This document shows positions 24,123 through 34,503 of a stretch of DNA of 64,000 nt, piece by piece. Under the pieces are notes generated by a model, which worked only from the letters and a program-made list of their open reading frames with translations, ran no database searches and was not told where the DNA came from. Location of the stretch: contig CANTUR010000285.1 of assembly GCA_947683625.1 (NCBI GenBank), forward strand, positions 434,001 through 498,000, given 5' to 3'. The stretch comes from Mallotus nudiflorus (lineage: Eukaryota; Streptophyta; Magnoliopsida; Malpighiales; Euphorbiaceae). Position numbers and translations under genes: made by a program. The stretch's first letter is position 1. Every line of letters starts with the position of its first letter.

Positions 24123-26898
24123 TTTCACGACCCAAACCAGGAGTCATGACCGGTGCTAGGGAACAAGAATTCTTTCGAATCCAGAACCCATAGTAAGCCT
24201 TAGAAAATAAAAGCATGCGATAAATAAGTAAAAATACACCAGAATTAAAATCTTAAGTCGATATAAAATAAATGCTTAATGTCATATCATTAAATAAAAT
24301 ATTTCATACAATATTCAGAGAAAGGTCTTCGACATTAAAGTCATATTCTATAGATACAAACCCTACTACTGCAATTTTCTAAAAGTTAGATAAATAATTT
24401 ACATAATCTAGCTGGGGTTGAAGAAGTTTAATGTAGAGGTCTATTACTGAGGTCTAATGATGAGGAATCTCCTGAAAAAAATATTAAGGGGGTCAGACCT
24501 CACTGAGTGAATTATTATAATATATATACATGCACTCTAAGTCATATACAGTTAGGCATTAGTATATATATTTATATACACACAATTCACACAGATGCTA
24601 AAAATTCACTTTATATTTATTAAAATACAGAAAATATTCATTTAGGTGAAGGATCAAATAGAACCTTATAACAATCGCAACCTCAAACAAATATCTCAAT
24701 AGCCATGTGGGCTTACTTAATTCCAAATAAATTCTCTTATTCCATCTTGGACAGTAGACTGGCCCCAAGATACTATGTCAACTGAGCTCCGACAGTCTCA
24801 CGATCAGTGTGACTGGCCTTGAGACGCTAGGTCAACCGAGCTCTTGCAATCATACTATTCAATCACATCAATACTTAATAGTCGATCAAATAAAAGTCAA
24901 CTCAAGTGATTTTATAACTCAACCCTAAAATCTATTGCACCGATATATACACGGTCCTAATGCAGCTCACTAGGTATCACGTTTTATTGATATCCTTCAA
25001 ATAAACTTAATAATGATTAAAATAATAAAAGTGCATAATTTAAATGTAATAGCATCCATTCATAGCAAAATATACTCATCATATACAGAAAATATACCAA
25101 TTGTACATTGAAGATATACTAAAAATATTCAAAATATATAAGCCACATATATACCAAAATAACCATAAATATACTAGAAATATATTGATTTCATATTAAG
25201 AATATATCAAATATATATACGTTGTATGTATATTAAAATATACCAAAAATATACTAAAAGTATACCAAAAATATATTTTACATTTAAAAAAAATATTCAT
25301 ATTCAATTTCATTATAAAATTCATGGATACTAATTTTTATGCATTCTACATGCAATACATATATAAGATAATAACTCACAAGTTTGCGCTCCTCGAGACT
25401 AGCTCAATGGGCCGGGTTCGATAGGTCTCGGTCTTCACTCAACTAGAAAATAAATAATAATAACCAATCAGAATAAATTCCTAAGATATACTTCTAAAAG
25501 AGACTCGATCTAGGAATACAAAACTAAGACAAACACAAAAATTTAGGATCAACCCGCCGTTACGTTTTACGAGAATTCTATCAAAAATTCAGTAGAACCT
25601 CCTCTGTAAAATAGACATCTCTCTACTAAAATGTAGAGCTGATCCTGTAAGAAAAACACAAGTCTCAACACCTCGGGTTGGGACCTCGAACTGCATAATT
25701 TTTCCAACTGAAGTTCACAATTCACCAAAAATACAAATAAAATAATAATTATACTAAAAATCATTAAATTCCATAAATATCCATAAAATACCAATATATA
25801 ATATGTTTAAACATTAAAACACTAAATACCATTATTTCCACAATAATTAAATAAAATCTCAAATAATAATATAATATTAATAAAAATCAAATTTCTCATT
25901 AATTCCACATAAAATAGTAAAAATTCACTTTATACATTCAAATAGCTTAAATATATATTAAAAGCAATTAAAAATCCATTTAATCACCAAAATAGTAAAT
26001 AATATATTAATTGAATATAATTTTCAAAAATTAGTATTAATCAGTTAAAAATAGTAATTAATTTATAAAAATCATTTTAATACCCTATATAATTCTAAAA
26101 TCATCTAAAACATATTATTTAACTAAAATTTCCACAAAATTATACAATTAACTCATAAATACAAAATTCACATAATATAAAAATATTCCTAAAAATTATA
26201 TAAATTTACCAAAAATTATTTTAATAATTCTAAAATTATTAGCTCAAATTACTAACACTAATTTAATTAAATTTCCATTAAAAATAATTAATTAACATAA
26301 TTATAAAAAATTCAATATTTAATATTAAAATAATAAAAATTACCCTTAATTCAAAAAATAATAAAAAAAAATATGTTTGAAAAGCTAAAGCTACCACAAA
26401 CAACATTTGTGAAGCAAGTTTTCATGAATCAAACATTATCAAGTTAAAAAATAAAAATAAAAACCCTAAAACATATAAACTAAAAAATCAAAGATATCTA
26501 AAAATCGAAGGGATTTGAGCTCAAACGGAGCTCGAAAATGGACTTACCAGTTCAAGAACATTCAAAAGAGACTGGAATGAAGTCCTATGGTGGCCAGAAG
26601 CTCACCGGTGATGTTGAAGCTTCACTTTCAGTCTCCTTCATTTTCAGTGCTTCGGTGATGATCGGGCGGGCTGAAGGCAGTGAGGAGGTGGAGGAGGAAG
26701 GGAGGAGTTGATGGTGATGAGTGGTGGTTGTGGTTGGCGGTTCGGCATGGGTGGAGGGCGCTGCATAGACAGTGAGAAGAAGAAGAAGAAGAAGAAAAAG
26801 GAAAAGCTTTGACCCGATTTTGCTTTTGACTTTTTTTCTATTTTTATTTAATTATAAAATTACTAAAATACCCTTCAATCAAAATTAATAATAATAAT

Positions 26899-26976
<78 letters not shown>

Positions 26977-27135
26977 CCCACATAAAATAAATTATTTTAC
27001 ATAAATAATTCCTTAAAATAAAATAAATAAATAATATTAGCGAATATCAATAACAATATATAAATAAAATTTAAAATTATTAACACTGCATATTTTAAAA
27101 TAATATTGTTTTATTTAAAATACTGGATCATTACG
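24123..27135 (-). repeat. Gypsy-1 5' LTR (copy E2)
   Basis: About 3013 bp. The edge near the primer site reads TTTCACGACCC (TG mutated to TT), and the far edge GGATCATTACG. It is collinear with the 3' LTR copy E1 over its whole length. CAA and TAA trinucleotide tracts at 26890-26975 replace the AAT tract of E1. Confidence 0.9.
25645..26547 (-). other. Candidate intron inside LTR copy E2
   Basis: Donor CTG|GTAAGTCC at 26547 and acceptor TTTTTCTTACAG|GATCAG at 25645 on minus, 903 nt apart. Both are canonical although the flanking sequence has diverged from copies A, C and D. Confidence 0.5.
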
Positions 27136-27365
27136 TAACTAGGAATGGAGCAGAAGCACATCAAAGTGCTATTCATTAGCAAAGAACTAGGTTTTTCATG
27201 CAAGGATAAAACATATTGATATTCGATATTATTTTGTATGAGAGATTTTGAAAGAAGATGTAGTCATAATCCAGAAGATTCGAACTATTGAGAATCCTGC
27301 TGATATAATGACAAAAGTGGTAACTATGCTCAAGTTTAAATATTGTTTAGATATGATCAATATTG
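27136..27365 (+). pseudogene. Copia-1 RNase H C-terminal part
   Basis: Resumes the frame broken at 16318: VTRNGAEAHQSAIHLAKN, a stop, then VFHARIKHIDIRYYFVREIL, ENPADIMTK near 27293-27319 and a terminal MINIV stop near 27365. The ADIMTK motif is the typical end of Ty1/copia pol (family: ADMLTK). Confidence 0.85.
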
Positions 27366-27378
27366 TTTAAAATTGAAA

Positions 27379-27907
27379 AGTGGAATTATAGACACTACTG
27401 AAGATTGGATTTGTGAGAAAATTGTACGGAATTTTGCCAATGTGGAGATTTGCTGGTTTTATGTCAAAATTCCCATATTGCAATTTTGGAAAAATTGGAT
27501 GAGTCCTTAGGCTATAAAAAGACTCATCTCCTATATTTAAGCAATTATATTTTTTCTCTTTCTTTTGTAAATATTTACTCAAGTTACTGAAATATTATTT
27601 TAGTGATATCCGAGGACATAAGTATAATTGACAAATCTCATTAAATTTTGGTGTTCTCTTTTATATCTATTTAATAGTTATTGTTGGTTATAAATGTAGT
27701 GAATTATTGTGCTATTAAATTACTTATCTTAGTAAAATTTTGTTTAGGAAATTGATATTTAAGTGGACTATTGTATCTTACTACATTTTTCTGGGAATTT
27801 ATTGTAAGATGATTTTTAGTACAATCATTTACACTATAGTCACTTAAACAATAATTTTTAAGATGAATTTATTATTATTGATAAAAATTAACTTGAATTC
27901 CACGATA
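27379..27907 (+). repeat. Copia-1 3' LTR
   Basis: About 529 bp, starting at GTGGAATTATAG after a purine stretch (AAAATTGAAAAG) and ending near GAATTCCACGATA. It is collinear with the Copia-2 5' LTR (reverse complement of 49960-50573). Shared words include GGCTATAAA (TATA-like, near 27510), TATTATTTTAGTG and TTGGTGTTCTCTTTTAT. Terminal bases are mutated in this copy. Confidence 0.8.
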
Positions 27908-28787
27908 AAAATCAACTTGTCATTAAATATAATATGTATCACTTTATTATGACATGTGTAAATAAACCTATTTAGCAACAAAATAGAAATCAATTTCATA
28001 TGTATTTTTAACCCAAGTTTCTCACAAGAAAAAAAATGTAATTGAAATATAGCTTGCAATTGGTGAAAGGAATCACGGATTTGCTGGTGAATAATAATAT
28101 AATTGACAATTTGGTTTTGAAAGGAAACAGTCAACATTTTTTTTATTTTTTTTTACTTATAGTAGTAAGTATCATCTTTCTTTACCGTTTAATTTAAGTT
28201 ACGTTAGTCTATGCAGTTTTTTCTTAATAATCAAATCTTCTATAAATTTTGTGAGTGACCACATCAAGTCTCCACTTTTCCCTTTCCAACTCTCCTTGTA
28301 CAATATTTATAAAAAAAAATGTTACAACAGTATATATGTTACTAATCAATCACTTATAAATAAAATGGCATATATAATTTAAATAATATTTTAAAATCTC
28401 AGATTTTTCCTATTTTCTACTAAAAAAAAGTATGTCCAAAACATCTCATTTGTCGAATAATTGAATAGTATTACTTTTAATAATCTTAATCAAAGTCTCC
28501 TCTCTCAATATATTTAATATATGAACATGCTCACTAGCACCAGAAAAGAAAGAATTGAGAAAATTAAACAAAAATAAAAGCCAAAGTTGAGGTAGGTTTA
28601 CGTAAATCATTTAAAGTTGCTTTCGATATTTGACTGTACCAAGTGAAAGCGACTATATATTAACTTAGATTATATTATCACATTACCAGTTTCTCTATAT
28701 CTATAATCAATCCTCATTGATTAAATTGACCAAAAAATGAAACGAAGAAAATAAAAATAATTCAAGGCAGAAATTAAAATAGTTTAA
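27908..28787 (+). other. Intergenic DNA, nothing recognised
   Basis: AT-rich sequence between the Copia-1 LTR and the next solo LTR. I see no gene, RNA or element end. Confidence 0.5.
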
Positions 28788-29501
28788 TGTAATAATCTGA
28801 TGTTTTTAAATATTTTTATACTGTATCGAAATATACAGTATTAAAAATTTTAATATATACATTTGACTATTTAGTTATTTTGTTAATAATTAATGTTATT
28901 TTAAGTTATTTAAAGTTTTCTACGTAAAAAAATTTTCCAAAACCTATTATTTTGAAAAATAATATTTAAATAATAATTTATTGATTAATGTTATCTTATT
29001 TTATTAAATTGCATGGTTTCATGAATGATTAATATTTTGCATATTAATATATATATACATATACATTATTATTATATTAGGGTTTGATATTTAAAATTAT
29101 GTATATATTATACATTGATTATTATTATGTGTGTTATACATATATGTATATGTATATATATTTATGTGTGTGTATTAAATGTGTGGTGTGTGTTTAATGT
29201 GTATATATTATTAGTTTATATTATAATAATATAAAGTTATATATATATATATATATATATACAAAAATTACAACTTCTACCACTCCCCCTTTCTTCCTCT
29301 GCAACGCCGGCCACCTACCGTCGATGTGCCTCCCGGCGTGCCACCACCATTTCCAACCTGTTCCGTCGCCAGCAGCATCCATTTCCGACATTGTTCGACT
29401 TGATTTTTGCTGAAAAATCGAAAATCAACTTCACCGTTGTTCATCTCGATTCCAGCCATCAAATTGGACACCGCCGGTCTCATTTTCCTCCTTAAGCTCC
29501 G

Positions 29502-30573
29502 GTGAGTGCATTTCTAAGCTTGGTTTCACTTGGTTTGACTTAAATTTTGGTGGTGAGCAATTTGTTCAATTCGACCATTTGTGTTTCTTTATTTTTTTTT
29601 GAACTTCGATCTTAGAGATTCAAGCCAAATTTCTTCACAAAAGTTGATTCTACTAGCTCAATCTACATTTTGGAATTTTTTTGGAATTTTTGGAATTTAT
29701 TTTGATTTTTGTAAATTTTTATTATTTTATTAATATTTTCTAATTTTCGTAAATTAATTAAATAAATTGTGAAATTGTGATTTTTAGTGTTTATAGAGGT
29801 TGAAATTAATTTTAGAATTTAATTTATATTTTTTTGTGATTTTTGTGTAATTAATATAATTTTATTTAGTTTAGGTGAATTTTGGAAATTTAGGTTAAAT
29901 GTGTATTTTGTTAAAATTAATTGGTTAGTTGAGTATAATTATTGATTTTATTGAATTATATGTTGAGAAAATAATTTTTGAGTAATTATATAATTTTTAG
30001 TGAATTTTTGAATAATTATTGTATATTATGTGAATTATTATATATTAGGGGTATTTTGATAATTTGGTAGTAATGTTAGTTGAATATTAAGTTAAATTGG
30101 TTTTAATAATTATTTGAGGTATAAAAATGATTTTTATAAATTATTTACTATTTTTAACTAATTAAAACTATTTTTCAAAAATTTATTTTCAAATTATATA
30201 TAATATACTATTTTTGTAAATAAATGAGTTTTTAGTGATTTTTAATATGTTTTTGGGCTAATTAAGTAATTTGGATTTATAAAATGAATTTTCATTAATA
30301 TTTGTGAACTTATCGAGTTATTATGGATTTTTAATAATATTATATTAATATGAGGGTTTTTAAGTAATTATCGGTGAAATAATTATTTGTAATGTTTAAA
30401 TATTTAAATTTGCTATATTTTGGTATATAAAGGTTATTTTTGGTATTTATGGAATTTTAATGTATTTTGTGCATATCTTGTGAATTGGGAACCTCAGTCG
30501 GTGGAATTGTAGTTTGGGAATCCAACTGAAGGGTTGTGTGGTTATCTTATATTTGAAGTGTGTTTTCTTGCAG
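29502..30573 (+). other. Candidate intron inside LTR copy C
   Basis: Donor CTCCG|GTGAGTGC at 29502 and acceptor GTTTTCTTGCAG|GACCGG ending at 30573; 1072 nt, strongly T-rich. A perfect hairpin (TTCTACCGAA / TTCGGTAGAA, 30622-30643) follows on the exon side. Confidence 0.55.
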
Positions 30574-30605
30574 GACCGGCTCTACTTTCTAAGTAAAGAG
30601 ATGTT

Positions 30606-30656
30606 CGTTTTACAGAGGAGGTTCTACCGAATTTTCGGTAGAATTCTCATAAAACG
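30606..30656 (+). other. Extended hairpin downstream of the LTR acceptor site
   Basis: Outer arms CGTTTTA (30606-30612) and TAAAACG (30650-30656) enclose inner arms TTCTACCGAA and TTCGGTAGAA with a two-base loop. The same nested arrangement occurs in copy A at 13366-13416 and, less perfectly, in copy D near 44538-44590. Confidence 0.75.
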
Positions 30657-31334
30657 TGACATTCGATCAAATTCCTATTCTTTGTCTGTGTCTAGAATTC
30701 TAGATCGAGTTTCTAGAAATTAAGTTAGATTTATTCTAATTTCGTGTTAATATTTTATTTGTTAGTTGCACAGAAACCGAGGCCTAATGGACTAGGCTCA
30801 TCGGACCCGTCTCGAGGAGCGCACAACTGTGAGTTGTTATTTTATATATACATGTATTTAGAATGCAGGTTTTTAGAGATGTATGTTTTAATTTTATGAA
30901 TGCATAAATGGTTTAATAAACGCTTAAGTATATTTTAGGTATATTTTTGGTATATTTTGAATTTAATGCATGTTTTTACCTTTGCTTTATACCTAAGTTA
31001 TTTTTAAGTATGTACATAGTTTATTTTTTATTTATTTTATAATTGAACTGAATTTATTTGACATATATATACTCGAAATACACTTGGTTTATTTTTAGTA
31101 TATTTCTAGTATATATATGGTTTATATTGCCATTTAAATTAATATCATGCATCATTTATTTTACGAATGTATGAGTTTATTTTAATGAAGGACATCAATA
31201 GAACGTGCTACCTAGTGGGCAGCACTAGAATCGAGTACGTACTGGTACGACGATAGAATTTAGGTTAAATTACTAACCTATTAGTGGATTATGACTTATT
31301 GATTGATCTGATTGATGTGAGATGTGATTTGAGA

Positions 31335-31434
31335 GTGTGATTGCTGGAGCTCGGTTAACCAAGTGTCTCGGGGCCAATCACACTGACAGTCAGACTATTG
31401 GAGCTCGGTTGACTTAGTGTCTCGAGGCCAATCT
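31335..31434 (+). other. Twin hairpins in LTR copy C
   Basis: First stem GTGTGATTG (31335-31343) with CAATCACAC (31375-31383), perfect 9 bp. The second unit (AGACTATTGG ... CCAATCT) is weakened by mutation. Loop words match copy A in reverse complement. Confidence 0.7.
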
Positions 31435-32287
31435 ACTGTCCACATGGAATAAGTGAATTTATTTGGAATAAGTGAGCCTATATGGCTAGAGTGTTGTCTA
31501 ATACTATTTGAGTTTACGATCATTTAGAGTTCTATTTGATCCTTCATAAACTGATATTTTTCAGTATTATATATATAAAGTGATTTCAGCATCTGTGTGT
31601 ATCTGCCTGTATATATATTTATTATATATATTCTAATGAGTGTTTGCATTGACATTTAGTTATGCATGTATATATATTATAACAATTCACTCAGTGAGGT
31701 CTGACTCCCCTCCGTTGATTTCTTTTTCGGGAGAGTTTTCGTCCTCAGACCTCAGTAGCAGGCCTATACGCCAGATTTCTTCCGCCCCGGCCTTCTTGTG
31801 TAAATTGCTTACCTGAGTTTTATTTTGTATTCTAGACACTGCAGTAGTTGTTTCAGTGAGCTGTATTTATTATATATGTATGAGATTTAAATTTCAGAAG
31901 TTTAAACTGAAAATTTGTACTTAAAGATTTTATTATATATATGAGATGGATTTTATGTTATTTAAATGAGTTGAGGAATTATTACTTTTATATTTGAGAT
32001 TAAATTTTTGTTGCATAATATTTTATTTATTTTAATATATTGCAGGCTTTTATTTTTAAAGCTTACTACGAGTTCTGGATTCGAAAGAATTTCCGCTCCC
32101 TAGCGCCGGTCATGGCCCCCTATTTTGGATCATGACACTTAATTGGTAGAAACTATTTTTAATTTTTTTTATGGATGTGATAGCATTTTAAATTTAACAA
32201 TTTTTTATTTTTCTTACTTCATATTCACATCAAATTATCATCAATTTTAATGGCAATATTGACCTCCTTAATTAGTAGTTCTTTTAT

Positions 32288-33687
32288 AGGAAAATGATCA
32301 ATTTATTTTCAACCATACACCAATTATCAAACTAATTCTAATGTGAAAGTCATTTCAATTTGCTCCTCTAACTTTTAGATTTGTACTAAATTTATCCATA
32401 TGAAAATTATTGTGTACCAAATCTAATGTGGCCATCTTATATGACATTTGAGTGTCTAACATGGCAAAAAAAATTAAAAACTTAAAACTCACCTGATCAA
32501 TTCTATTCTCAACCATAGACCCATTATCAAGTTAGTCTTAATTTCAAAGTTATTTCAATTTGCTTCTCCAACTTTTCAAGTTATGCCAAACATTATTGTG
32601 TTGTAATTTTAATTATTTTTGGCATTCATTATTGTGTTGTAATTGCTTAATTTCTTTTTATAGTTTATGCATTTTTTCATGATTATGTGTGAAGCTCTTA
32701 TTTCTTATTTGTGATTTTTTACAGAATTTTGTGTGTGACTATTTTATATGGCACGATGAGTAGGTGAACGAATAGAGTCTGTTATTGTTGAATCAGTTGA
32801 GAAGGATCAATGCTAATTTGAAGAGATCATTGAATTATAGAGATAGCATTGAAAGTGCAGATGAATATACAAGCATTGATAAGAATGACATTAAGATAGA
32901 AAATGCATTATTAAAGGGAAAGCTAATGAAAACAACGTAGGCAGTGAAAACAATGAAGGCAAGCACGGACTTCCACCGAATGGGATATTTATGTGGTGTT
33001 ATGTTTTGTATTTTTCAGTTTTTTCATTAACTTGCAGAAGATGTTTACTAAAATTTGTGACTGTAAGGGGTTATTTTTTATTGTAATGAGATATTGAAGT
33101 TTGATGGATCCTTGCTTTCACATGTCGGACACCACTTTAAAGTATTTTTATTCTTCAAAGTAATGGCAAAATGGGAGAAGAAAGGTTAAAAGTGATGTTA
33201 TTAGCACTTTGAACTAGTGTAAAATGTGCTTGCTTAAAACAAATATGTTTGCCCAATTTTAACCCAAAGTGACATCGTTTTGACAGCATAATACAATGAG
33301 TTTTAAATTTTTAATTTTTTGCCATGTTAGATGCTCTTATACAATGTTAGATCTGACATACACTTATTGTTATCTAGATAGACTTAATACAACTCAAAAA
33401 GTTAGAAGAACAAATTAAAATGATTTTAAAATTAGGATTAGCTTGATAATTAGTTTATAGTTAAGGATATAATTGATCAGGTGAGTTTTAAGTTTTTAAT
33501 TTTTTTTATCAAGTCAAACGTTTTTATGTCATGTAAGATGGCCACGTCAGATCTGGCTCACACTTACTATTATTTGAATAGATTTGGTATAACTCAAAAA
33601 GTTAGAGAAACAAATTGAAATGACTTAAAAAATTAAGATTAGTTGGATAATTGGTATATAACTGATAATAGAATTGATTATTTTCCC
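32288..33687. mobile_element. Mutator-like element (MULE) with long inverted repeats and a captured gene piece
   Basis: Perfect 9-bp target duplication TTCTTTTAT (32279-32287 and 33688-33696). Ends are AGGAAAATGATCAATT and, from the other side, GGGAAAATAATCAATT. Long imperfect inverted repeats cover roughly 32288-32620 and 33290-33687. Within each arm the unit is repeated in tandem; for example ACTTAAAACTCACCTGATCA occurs in both arms at the start of the second unit. The 9-bp duplication and long inverted repeats are Mutator-superfamily hallmarks. No transposase is present, so it is non-autonomous. Confidence 0.88.
32725..33030 (+). pseudogene. Captured fragment resembling a GRF-type zinc-finger protein
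   Basis: After an acceptor-like TTTTTTACAG (ending 32724) the frame reads NFVCDYFIWHDE, then a stop. It goes on through LRRINANLKRSLNYRDSIES, IDKNDIKIENALLKGKLMKT, a second interruption, and a hydrophobic end (GYLCGVMFCIFQFF) before a stop near 33028. C-x-x-F-x-W-x-D followed by LRRIN and a coiled coil plus terminal membrane segment matches the layout of plant GRF zinc-finger proteins. The upstream zinc-finger exon is absent. Family assignment is inference from motif order; the decay is seen. Confidence 0.5.
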
Positions 33688-33696
33688 TTCTTTTAT

Positions 33697-33972
33697 TTTC
33701 AATTTTTATTTTTATCTTTTCAAATTTATCATGTTTATATAATTAAATTATGTATAGACTAGTTGGAATATGAATCTAATTAACTTCATGATTTCTATTA
33801 TCATATTGAAGGGTTATATGTATGTATACTGTGTCTTTGATCAAACCCTCTCCCAACAACTGATTAAGCCATATGTTTTTAACTAGAAACATAGTTAATT
33901 AATAATAAGACAAAGCTTGACGGAATTAAACTATGTTTTGAGTTGGACATGCATGTGCGCAAGTATGACCAT
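33697..33972. other. Intergenic spacer
   Basis: Nothing recognised between the Mutator-like element and the 51-bp direct repeat. Confidence 0.5.
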
Positions 33973-34422
33973 AATTAATATTATTAATCCTTTAAACTCA
34001 CATAATTATGTTCTAGATATGACTATCTGTGCATAATTAACATAGTCAAATACCTAATTTCATCTTTGTATTTTATCATATTGGTCTATTGCACCCTCAC
34101 TTTTTATTTTTTTCTCATTATATTATGAACTTTTATTTTATGTCTATATTACATATGAATCCAAATTTTTTTATTCTATTGAATTTCAAGTGCCTATCCA
34201 CACTGGCATCCACGATGGCAACTCATATGTTCAATAGAATAAAAAAATTTGAATATATATGTGATATAAGTACAAAATAAAAGTTCATACATGTAATGGG
34301 AAGAAATAAAAATCGAAGGGTGCAATAAACCAAAGTGATAAAATTTAGGTGTGAAAGAAGGTATTTGGCCTAATTACTATTATTAATCCTTTAAACTCAC
34401 ATCATTATGTTCTAGATATGAC
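33973..34422. repeat. 51-bp direct repeats bracketing a fold-back element
   Basis: Copies at 33973-34023 and 34372-34422, both containing TATTAATCCTTTAAACTCAC and ending in TCTAGATATGAC. They differ at two positions by eye. The fold-back element lies between them, with about 20 bp of unique sequence on its left. Confidence 0.85.
34044..34372. mobile_element. Fold-back MITE
   Basis: Inverted arms of about 140 bp. The left arm starts near 34044 (TAGTCAAATACC) and the right arm ends near 34372 (GGTATTTGGCCTA). Matching words include TTCTATTGAA versus TTCAATAGAATAA around a central loop of about 50 bp (CAAGTGCC ... CAACTCATATG). There is no coding capacity. The terminal TA may be the target duplication, which would fit a Tc1/mariner-type MITE, but this is uncertain. 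Confidence 0.75.
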
Positions 34423-34426
34423 CTCC

Positions 34427-34431
<5 letters not shown>

Positions 34432-34500
<69 letters not shown>
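34432..34500. repeat. (AT)n microsatellite, about 34 units
   Basis: An almost pure AT dinucleotide run directly after the second 51-bp direct repeat. Confidence 0.97.

Positions 34501-34503
<3 letters not shown>

Larger units (their letters stand above)
16319..27135 (-). mobile_element. Gypsy-1: complete Ty3/gypsy chromovirus (Tekay/Del-like) with ~3-kb LTRs
   Basis: Full element on the minus strand: 5' LTR 24123-27135, primer site 24107-24118, gag, protease, RT, RNase H, integrase and chromodomain between 23936 and 19465, polypurine tract 19380-19394, 3' LTR 16319-19379. It is inserted in the Copia-1 RNase H. The host frame reads REL before it and VTRNGAEAHQSAIH after it. Edge bases (GAACT on the left, GTAACT on the right) look like an imperfect target duplication. 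The two LTRs differ at many sites by eye, mostly transitions, and every gene is broken, so the insertion is old. The lineage comes from the chromodomain and the long LTR/long gag layout. Confidence 0.92.
10815..27907 (+). mobile_element. Copia-1: Ty1/copia retrotransposon, 5' truncated, split by two Ty3/gypsy insertions
   Basis: Homology to Copia-2 (46308-50573, opposite strand) begins near 10815. The 5' LTR, gag, protease and start of pol are therefore missing. Remaining parts in order: end of the GAG-pre-integrase region and integrase (10815-11873), reverse transcriptase and part of RNase H (14964-16318), the end of RNase H (27136-27365) and a 3' LTR (27379-27907). The gaps are exactly the two gypsy insertions; removing them restores a collinear Copia pol. 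Because the 5' end is gone, no target duplication can be tested for the element itself. Confidence 0.88.
28788..32137 (+). mobile_element. Solo LTR (copy C) of the giant-LTR gypsy family, opposite orientation
   Basis: Runs TGTAATAATCTG ... GGATCATGACA, the inverse orientation of copies A, D, E1 and E2. Flanks TTTAA (28783-28787) and CTTAA (32138-32142) are a target duplication with one mismatch. There is no internal sequence or primer site, hence a solo LTR. Length is 3350 bp. It has a (TA)n run at 29237-29261, the pyrimidine-rich leader at about 29265-29500, the intron-like segment, and all downstream hairpins. Confidence 0.88.

Noticed and set aside
29217..29265. TA run as an A/T-rich promoter of a gene starting in 29277-29483
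   Set aside because: The 68-codon frame there is antisense to the LTR leader. The run is LTR microsatellite sequence.
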